A stretch of DNA of 64,000 nt from positions 96,331,712-96,395,711 of the forward strand of contig NC_055991.1 in the NCBI RefSeq assembly GCF_018446385.1. The letters are read 5' to 3'. The DNA is from Zingiber officinale. Lineage: Eukaryota > Streptophyta > Magnoliopsida > Zingiberales > Zingiberaceae. The notes beneath the pieces were generated by a model. That model made no database searches. It was not told the origin of the DNA and saw only the letters and a program-made list of their open reading frames with translations. The translations under genes and the position numbers were made by a program. This document shows positions 55,901 to 64,000 of this stretch, piece after piece. How positions within the stretch are numbered: the first letter of the stretch is position 1; each line of letters starts with the position of its first letter.

Positions 55901-58283
55901 CTGCATCATGTCTTAATCTTATGCAATGAACTCTATTTTCGTCGTAGAGTTTACAATATTATAACGAATTTCAAATTTTTACGTTGATTAGTAATGAAAT
56001 CTGTAATAAAATATTATTTATTGTTATTTTACGATAATTTTATTTTGTTATCAATTAATGAATTTTGTTTTTATCACTAAATATATTGTAGATTTGTGAC
56101 GTCCGTTTTAAAATTTTGTGCCAAAATTAAGATTGTTTTACCGTGTTTTTTTTAAAAACAAATTATTATAATAACATCTTTATTTATAATTTCTTTCCAA
56201 AAAGTACTCTACTTTCAAATAACTTATTAATATTATACTATTTTGGAATTATTTTAATTAAAGTTTTTATTCAATTATTCAAATGTCTAAGTTCCATCTA
56301 ATTAACTGTCGTGGTAAATGATCTTCCTTGTGATTTATTTATATGTATAAATTTAGAGTACAATTTATATATATTTAAAATAATATTTTTTTAAAAAAAA
56401 TTTGGCGGGAAAGCGGGAGATGAGTGAAATACCTTTTTATCACATAGATTCAAATTTTATTTTATTTTTCTGAATATTTAACCATTATATTATATTTGTG
56501 GGAGCATTATTTTGATTAAAATTATTAGAGTTTCGAATTGTTTAATTAAAATAATTTCATCTTAGAGCTAGTTTGAGTAATTTATTACTCGATCTTGAAA
56601 TTGCTTTAGTAAAAAATGCGCCAACTTTAAAGTTGCTTTTGACTAAATCTGCCTTAAGATGATCAGGTTGAGGATTTATATTTTTATAAATACACCAGTT
56701 GCGAATGGAATATTCTAGAAAATTATAGGTATAAAGGCACCATTTTATTTTATTTTTATCAATTATTAAATATCCGATGCTATTTTAATAAAAGGAAAGA
56801 AAATGTAAAATCGGGAGAGGTGGAGTTTCAATTTTGAAATCGAAGCATTACAACGGAATTTATCCGAAGCGACTGAAGCTAATAAAGGGTATCGCTGTTA
56901 TAATTTATCCGAAGCTAACAAGGGGTACCGCTGTAAGTAGAGTATTTTTTTTTGTCAAAATACGACCGTAGGAGGAATGTGAAAAACAAACTTGGACAAA
57001 AATAAAAAACAACCCTCATCATTTACAAAATCATCCAATTAAAGTCACATAAGTATCCTAATTAACATGATCTATCTAAAATATTTTTATATTATATAAG
57101 CTAATTACTAGCTTTTATAATAATATTTTTTTTATTTTACTTCTCTGAATGAGAATATGATTAAAACAATATTTAAACGACGAAAATAAATGATAGAGAC
57201 TCCATAACATTCACTGTATTTTAATGAATATTATTTGATTATGATCGAATGAGTAAAAGTTATTATGTAACTTCTACATAATATAAAAGCTAGCAATTGG
57301 TTTATATAACGATGACTTTCTATCATTTTGATTTCGCTTCTTGTGATAACTTAGTTAAAATAATATTTTAACAAATAAAACAAACGTGTAGTTACTAGGA
57401 TATTCATTATATTTTAAATGAATATAATCTAATTATGATAGAGCGTGTAGAAACTAACATATAATTTTTACAACGTGTAATAACTATCTACTAAAAATAT
57501 AATGAATCAGATAATACTGAATCTGGAGAGACCGATCAAAAAAATATTGAACTAGGTAACATTAAACCTGCGATGGCCTAGTACTATGAAAGTTTATCAC
57601 CGACTCATAGCTTTTACGAAAATAGGTTCATATATATAAAATCTGATTTGGGAAATAAAATCTCCCAAATCGAATGTCAAACCATATAAGATAACTAAGA
57701 GTTTATCCTCTACAGTTAGACTCCTTGATCATCGTTTAGTACTTTTACAAAATCATCAAATTACCACATCATCATATATCATATATCACACTACTACAAT
57801 CCACCCATTGTGATATTTACAAAAAAAAAAAAATCTCATAAAACATTATGGAAGACTCAATCCTCTATCATCCAATCAACTCCATGAACTGTATTTTTAT
57901 AGAAATTATTTAATAGTTTCTACCATACGACAACGTTGAATTTAAAATATTTTCAGATAAAATTATAAAAGAGACATACATTTATTTTTTTTTAAAAAAA
58001 AAGAGGTGTCAAAATGGTATTTTTCTTAATTTGGAATGCCTTTTAAAATTTTTACCAAAAAAAAACTTTAAACTCTTGTTTTGGGAAGGGGTGTCCTGGA
58101 AGACTGACGACCGCGTGTTATGGAGCCGCCGGTCCATCTTCGTCTCTACTCTGCAACTTACCTACCACATCTCCCTCTCTCAGGCTTTTAGTCCCTTTCT
58201 TCTCATTATCTCCAACTACGCGCTCTATTTAATTGGCGTCTGTAACAGATTCTTTCTCCCTTCTCTTAATCTGTTCCCGAAAG
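55901..58283 (+). other. AT-rich upstream region and 5' leader of the sugar transporter gene
   Basis: No coding sequence supported. Two small repeats: 'tttatccgaagc..taa..aaggggta.cgctgt' twice at about 56,858-56,935, and a roughly 200-bp unit present twice at 57,060-57,480 ('ctagcttttataataata'/'aaaagctagcaattgg', 'aatgaatattatttgatt'). From about 58,085 the sequence becomes richer in C and T ('cttacctaccacatctccct'), as in a plant 5' UTR. A TATA-like 'ctctatttaat' is at about 58,223, which is close to the ATG, so the true promoter may lie further up. Confidence 0.5.
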
Positions 58284-60687
58284 ATGGCGTCCATGGAACC
58301 GGATTCCAATTCTAAGCAGCCCAAGTCGTGGACCTTCTCCGCTTGGTTTCCCGGAAGAGACGTCAGTCATCGATCTTCTTTTCATCTCACTTTTCCATTT
58401 TTTTTAAATTCTTATTTTGATTTCGTCATAATTTTCAATTGAATCTTCTACACTTGGGTTGTGCATTAGTATTTATTTCTTGAATTAGGCTGCGGCTGGT
58501 GAAATAGAAGACCCGAGGGAACCTCTGATCCACGGCGATGTATCTGGTGATAGTTATTCTGTGGCCGCAGCGATCCTCCCGTGAGTCTATTTAACTTCTT
58601 GTGCTTCTTGTGAAAAGAAGCAATTTTCCTCAATGATTCGTCAATCTATAATCTATGAATTTTATGTTACCATAGTAAGGAAGGTTACAGAGAAGTAGAT
58701 TGGTGTCTCAAGAAACTATAACGACTATCAAATTCGTCTTTGTCATTTCTGTATAAAATATGGAGAAAAATTGAGCAAAAGCAATTACATAGATTTGGCA
58801 AAAGAAATGTAATGAAAGGAATAGATTATTCGCTTGTCAAGGTCTAGTGTGCTCCATTGCAAATAGATAGTACAACAATCGTGCTGATTTCAGTTAAGCA
58901 TTTGGGATCACAAAGTACTGATCTATGGACCATAAACAACTAAAGGAGACATGGTAATTTTTACCTTGACCTTTTCCAACTCATCAATTAGTATCATTAA
59001 TTTTAATCATCTACATCTACCCTGCCTAAATCCTTTCTTGATGGGAGTTTCATGCTCTATGACTACCATATGGCTATCAATATAATTCCCTTTAAATCTA
59101 GTTTATCACATGAAACTATGGATGATAAATCATAGAGAATCTGCATTTTGTGAAAGTTCATACAACCAAGATCACCATTTCACTATTAGTAAGAATATTT
59201 TTCTCAAACATGACCTTCATAAACCTTCTATGAGGGACGATAAATATGACTGAAGCCTGTTGTTGCTCAATGGTATTTCTTTTGAAGTTTTAAATGGTAG
59301 GGAACACTGAAGAACATCTTTAGGATGTTTCCTTTTTTGCTTCTCCGTCTAATTGCCGTCATATTTAACATGCTTCCATTTTGCTTCTATTAGTGTAATT
59401 GCCAAGACCTTTTTCACATATTTAAATCTACTTAAATTTATGTTTTTTAATATTCTGGAGATTCTTCATGAGAGATTTATTGTAAGCATGAAAATGCACG
59501 GTCTGAAAACTGGGCTTTCAAAAGCCCTAGTTGTCACACAATGATAAAGGACCTATTCAAAGTGCTTGACTGAAAATGCACTGTTTGAAAATCGGGCTTT
59601 CAAAGCCCTAGTTTTCACTAGCTTTTATGGTGAGAATGGACCTAGAGGAAGAGAAAGAATTGCGTGTGATCAAAATTAAGATTTAACTTGGGATTAAACA
59701 CACAGACATACAAACACAACCTTTCGATCTCTTGAAATAGGTGCTACGCTTGCTCAGCTAAACTGCAATCCCTAATGGTCTGTTTGGGAGGAGGTGAGGG
59801 AAGGGTAAGTAAAGGGAAGGTGACATTTACCCTTGTTTGGGAAGAAGGTAAGGGGAGGGAGGGGGAACTTTTACCCTCCCTTACCCCTCAAATGAACTAT
59901 TTTCTTACACCCCAAATCGGGGTGTAAGGAAGTTCCCCTCCCTTCCCCTTCCTTTCCTTCCCTTCCCTTTCCATTAATGAACCTCCCCTCACCCCCATCC
60001 AATCAGAAGGTAAGACTCTTTGGACAAGAGCAACAAGAGCAGCAATAGGAATTACAGTTGAGCATGCGTTTGAGACTCTAATCTATCTTTTAGCTGCCGT
60101 GTATACAACTACCAGCTTTTGTTAGTTTGAAGTATGTACCTAACCGCAGATGAAACTTATCATGTGCCTTCCAGTTCTTCATCTCTTGTCAGTCTTTCTC
60201 TTGGTTTTCCATCTCTTTCCATGCCAAACCCAAGGTGAGCTTCCGAGTACTTTCCGAAACTTTCGCATGAAGCGCTCTTTCCTCGTATGCTTACTTTGAT
60301 ATGAGGATACGAGGATACTCTGAACTTCTTTATCTATTTCTTTATCTTACACATACATGAAAGGAGATTTTTATACGAGACACCATTTCTTTATCTTAAG
60401 CGTACTTGTTTCAAGAATAGGCCTATGGATATAATAATTTATCAAGTGAAGGTTTTTGAAGCAGTGAATCCTTCTCCATCCTGTCTCTAAATTTCATTCT
60501 AAACTTATCTAGTGCTTGGCCTTGGATCAGCATGATCGTAGGTCTTTTAAAATAATGAAGATATCTGTACAGTATGGTGGCATGCTTGAGTAACTCAATG
60601 TATTTTAGGTTCTTATTCCCAGCTATAGGAGGGCTACTCTATGGTTATGATATTGGTGCAACATCTGGTGCTAAAATTTCTCTTCAG
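58284..60687 (+). CDS. VGT-type sugar transporter (D-xylose-proton symporter-like), exons 1-3, 3' part beyond window
   Basis: A monosaccharide:proton antiporter/symporter of the major facilitator superfamily, VGT subfamily (vacuolar membrane in Arabidopsis VGT1). Exons: 58,284-58,361, 58,489-58,580, 60,609-60,687 with GT-AG introns; lengths 78, 92 and 79 join in phase to 83 codons. The protein starts 'MASMEPDSNSKQPKSWTFSA', has an acidic segment 'EIEDPREPLIHGD', the family's 'SYSVAAAILPF' and the first membrane helix 'FLFPAIGGLLYGYDIGATSG' (exon 3). The 56-residue tail before helix 1 is short and lacks an obvious transit peptide, favouring a vacuolar VGT over the plastid-targeted relative. 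Intron 2 is 2.0 kb; intron 3 exceeds 3.3 kb and no further exon was found before 64,000. No damage is visible. Start chosen as the first ATG in frame. Confidence 0.85.
59489..59625 (+). repeat. Tandem duplication in intron 2
   Basis: Two copies about 80 bp apart of 'aaaatgcac.gt.tgaaaa' followed by 'gggctttcaaagccctagtt', the second part itself a short palindrome ('gggctttcaaagccc'). Confidence 0.8.
59776..60010. mobile_element. MITE-like G/C-rich palindromic insertion in intron 2
   Basis: Begins 'ggtctgtttgggaggaggtg' and ends in complementary C-rich sequence ('cctcccctcacccccatcc'). G-rich 'aggtaaggggagggaggggg' on the left can pair with 'cttcccctcccttccccttcc' on the right; centre 'caccccaaatcggggtg' is a perfect hairpin. 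Starts with 'GGTCTGTTTGG', as many plant MITEs do. Target duplication not clear. Confidence 0.55.
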
Positions 60688-63318
60688 GTATTTTTTTTTA
60701 TCAAAGTTTATAACTTATGTTCGTGACATTGTTTATAGTTTACTTTAGTACAATGATTTATAGATCTCAATTTATTCAGTTATTTGTCTTTGCCTGCAAT
60801 GCATATTACTAATAGTAGATTTCATAGTTTTAAACCATACAAAACTTGCCAGAATAGTTAGTACGTGCAGATAGATAGGTGAGCTTGCTGATTTCAGTGT
60901 TGTATCCTTGTGAATCCAATATGTTATACCATCTGTCTGTATAGGGTAGGTACCAAATAGTATGGTGCTTTATACAGGTTAATGCTAGCCTAGTATATCA
61001 ATATCAAATGCATGGAAGTAGAAGATTGTTTCAAGTACCCATGGTTACATGATTTGGTTAATCATTTTGAATAATGTTTTCATAAGCCAAAGGAAGGATA
61101 GGAAGAGCTCATTTATAATTGATAACATTTTTTTTTATCATAAGATCTCAGCTCTACAGATAAATGATAAACCAATCTCAAATAAATTACAGAAACATCT
61201 CTTGTCAAAACACCAGTACTTAATTGCACCAGCTTAGGTTAGCATAATGCTAAAGAACTCCTTAAGAAATTTGTAGGCATAAAAATTATATTTAAAAAGT
61301 ATAATCACAATTTGATTTGTGCTTAAATTCAAAGACGTATGTAATACATGCCACCATTTCACTTGCACATTTAGTTGTCTTAACCTGAAAACATTATAAG
61401 ACCATACCACTAATATATAACCACAATCTAAAATGGAAAAATGACAAGGTAATAGTAATGTTATAAAACAACACAAGAAGATATTATGAAGGAACTTTAA
61501 CAATATGAAACCACATTGTAGAAGCATTAACATTAACACTCATTGGATGAAACTGCATCGTAAATCACTACAGAGGTACTTCAAAGTGTTGAAACAACAA
61601 TATAGAAACAAATTCACAATAGGTAACACCAATAGCATGAAAATACACCTGCAATACTATAAATTCCTACAACAACAAGGAACCCTAATAGATTGAAGTC
61701 CCTATTTAGGAAGAAAGAATAGAATATCAATCAAAAAACAAAGGAATTCAAACAAAGAAAATATGAACCAAATTGCAAGCCTCAAATACTCTTAGCCCCG
61801 TGGCTCATCTCCGTTAGTTCTGAAGAAAATCCTTTTCACAAATGTGCACATAATGCCACTTGCAGTCCCAATCTTCATATAATGTGAGTTCAAGTGAATA
61901 TTGAACAGGGGTAGGAATAGGTCCTCTCAACTGGGATATTCCAGGAAGGGTAGGACGTAAGAGAACTTCTTCCACTTTTTGCTAAATGTGAGATTACCGG
62001 CCAATTTGTGGAGAGATTGGATAACAACCTTTTTGCATGTAGAGTTTCCTGGGGAAAATACTGTTTGTTGGTTGTATTCTTAATTTGTTAGCCTCAGATA
62101 AAAATACTATTAAGGACTTGAAGAGTTGGGGGAAAACTGCGTAATTGTAAGGTCCTAATAATTCAGAAGTTAGACAAGGAAGATAGGGAAAGGGAGACAA
62201 TGTTGTTAGTGATAGTGCTTAGAGACAATTGGATTTTAAAGAGAATTCATCGTAAAAGTTACAATGTAATTACATGTTATATGAACGAAATTATTTTTTT
62301 ATTTACTATTTGTTAGATGTTCTAATAGCATCACTGCTTTAGTGATATATCAAGATAGATGTGTGACAATCATAATGATGTTATTGAAAGGGCCTTGATC
62401 TTAATAGTGATTTTGAGATAGGATATCTATTTCACTACTATACCAAGATGGACATATTAATGTCTAAACAAACACGTAGGTGATATTGTTGAACAATATC
62501 CTAATGGACATGAGCAGTTATGAGAACACATTTGGTATGCTGCTCAGTTTTTATGAGGGTCTTATGAAGATGACTCCAATTGGTCTTAAGATTTGAAGTT
62601 AGTTTCATCTCATAAGAAAAGTAACATAATCAGATGATGTTGGACCTTTAAAATTGTTACATATATACTTGTTGGACATTGTTGCTAGTCTTATGGAGAT
62701 GAATGAGTAATCAATAGAGGACTTTTAACTCTTGGTAAAAGATAGAGCACATTGCACAATCAGTTTGATTGATGACCATTTAAAGTTCTCAAGCTAATGT
62801 TCCACTAGTTTATGGTTGTATTTTATGATTACTCGATGTACAAAGACTAATTGAAATACTAAGAGAACATTGCTATAAAAGATGATAAAAGGATTTATAT
62901 TGCACGGTAACTGTATGATAGAGAGGCTTTTGTGGAAATCATCAATTTTAGAATAATGGGTAGTCTTAACACCCTACTAGAGATCAATATACCTAAATTG
63001 ATGAAGAGGGTCTTCATGTGGTATCAAAGATTTAATAGCCTAAGTGCACTATCACTATTTCTAGGAGTATAGACCCACAAACACAAGGCTCAATCCATGA
63101 CATGAGATGCATGTAGCTTGAGAGAGGACTACTGGATAATTAAGAGTTTATTATCTGAATTAATTAATTAATTAAGAGTAATTAGAATTAAATCTTAATT
63201 AATCTCTTATAATTAGTTTAGATCAAAAGGTCAAGTTTAGATCTCATATCTATAAGTATATGACTTATGTTGTGACAATCAATGCTCCTCCAATAGGACC
63301 TAGTTGTCTAACCTCTCT
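60688..63318 (+). other. Intron 3 of the transporter gene (first part)
   Basis: AT-rich, no exon matching the next transporter segment and no supported gene on either strand. 62,280-63,290 has a repeat-like character ('taattaattaattaagagta' near 63,160) but no element could be named. Confidence 0.5.
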
Positions 63319-63813
63319 AAGGGTGTCAATTTGGGTGGGTCGGGTTGGGTTGGATCGGGTCGGGTCAGGTTGAGTTTTTTTTTAACCCAACCCGAACCCG
63401 AGTTCAACCCAAAACCCCTAAACCCGAACCCGACCAACCCGAACTCGACCCGGATAACCCAAAAATCCGATTCAAAATGACTTTTTTTTTGTTTTGACTA
63501 TTTTCTCTATAATTCTTCATTTTTATCTCAATACTCCATCATTATCATACAAACATGATATTAATATACATCAAAACATCTTAATTTTCAAAATGAAATT
63601 TGATTTAACAAAAAAACCCCACTAAACCCTATATTTAGGTCAATCCGGGTCAACCCAAACTTGAACCCGACCCGACCCAACCCAAAACTTTTTAGCCCTT
63701 CAACCCTCCAACCCGAACCCGACTCGAACCCGAAAATGCCCAACCCGAACCTGATTATTTTCGGGTTGACTCGGCTTGGGTCATCGGGTCGGGTTCATTT
63801 TTGACACCCCTAA
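63319..63813. mobile_element. hAT-type MITE, 495 bp, 8-bp duplication
   Basis: Ends 'aagggtgtcaatttgggtgg' and 'ggttcatttttgacacccct' form inverted repeats (GGGTGTCAA). The interior is built of 'cgggttggg'/'cccaacccg' runs on both arms, enclosing an AT-rich centre (63,480-63,620). Flanked by ACCTCTCT on both sides (63,311-63,318 and 63,814-63,821). No coding capacity. It lies in intron 3 of the transporter gene. Confidence 0.88.
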
Positions 63814-64000
63814 ACCTCTCTCTCCTCTCATCCACGCTGATACCGACTACTTGCCACCAATGCCACTTCAATGAGCTTGACAAGACGTCCTCATCCCTCT
63901 CTTGCCAATAAGCATTAGCACCTTTATGGTATGATGAGAGTTTGCATCGTGTGGATAACCTAGAGGAAGTGTAACTTTGTGCATCTCTTACAAATGATGG
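63814..64000 (+). other. Intron sequence to window end
   Basis: No exon or element recognised; 'cttgccaccaatgccacttc' is unremarkable. Confidence 0.4.

Noticed and set aside
26816..56160. One giant transposon bounded by the two inverted-motif regions
   Set aside because: No matching terminal repeats or target duplication could be found; similarity is at the level of short motifs only.
58031..58315. 94-codon frame overlapping the transporter start
   Set aside because: Runs through the 5' leader in another frame and ends inside exon 1; the VGT frame with spliced exons explains the sequence better.

Overview
The window is repeat-dense plant nuclear DNA. No prokaryotic feature was seen. Evidence for a plant: GT-AG spliced genes, Ty1/copia and Ty3/gypsy LTR retrotransposons primed from a tRNA-iMet-type site, CACTA and hAT DNA transposons, MITEs, and the 5' part of a plant-type VGT sugar transporter. 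The LTR families, with CTGATCGGTC palindromes and 'ggcgcctgga' repeats, look like those of a large-genome monocot, possibly Zingiberales; that placement is a guess.

Layout. 1-9,660: decayed copia pieces. These are a SIRE-like gag-pol on + (1-3,757), the gag and 5' LTR of a second SIRE-like element on - (5,530-8,097), and an RNase H remnant with LTR sequence holding a MITE (8,098-9,660). 9,961-26,115: a Ty3/gypsy element with 430-bp LTRs and no pol. It carries a spliced fragment of mitochondrial chaperonin CPN60 joined in frame to a fragment of a second plant gene. Into that joint a hAT transposon jumped (11,873-25,228, duplication CCTGGAAA), and into the hAT a 9-kb copia element (13,230-22,229, duplication ATAAG). 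26,116-28,613: old repeats.

28,614-52,083: a second nest. A solo LTR (duplication GTTGG) was split by a 20.9-kb CACTA transposon (30,071-51,017, duplication TCA). The CACTA was hit by a gutted copia-type element with 2.67-kb LTRs (30,372-40,237, duplication GTTAA) and by a piece of another LTR element (about 45,000-46,600). A second solo LTR (51,073-51,926, duplication GGTCT) sits in the distal arm of the first. The CACTA keeps an apparently intact eight-exon tnpA-like gene (446 aa) but its TNP2-type transposase gene has in-frame stops.

52,089-58,283: more LTR fragments, a 2-kb array of alternating inverted repeats (53,721-55,900), and AT-rich sequence. 58,284-64,000: the only host gene, exons 1-3 of a VGT-type sugar transporter on +, with long introns and a hAT-type MITE (63,319-63,813). 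The gene runs off the window.

Common theme: nearly all nonsense codons in the copia and CACTA genes can be read as C-to-T or G-to-A changes (CAG to TAG, CAA to TAA, TGG to TGA or TAG, CGA to TGA), as expected for methylated, silenced elements. Exact target-site duplications let the order of insertions be read directly.
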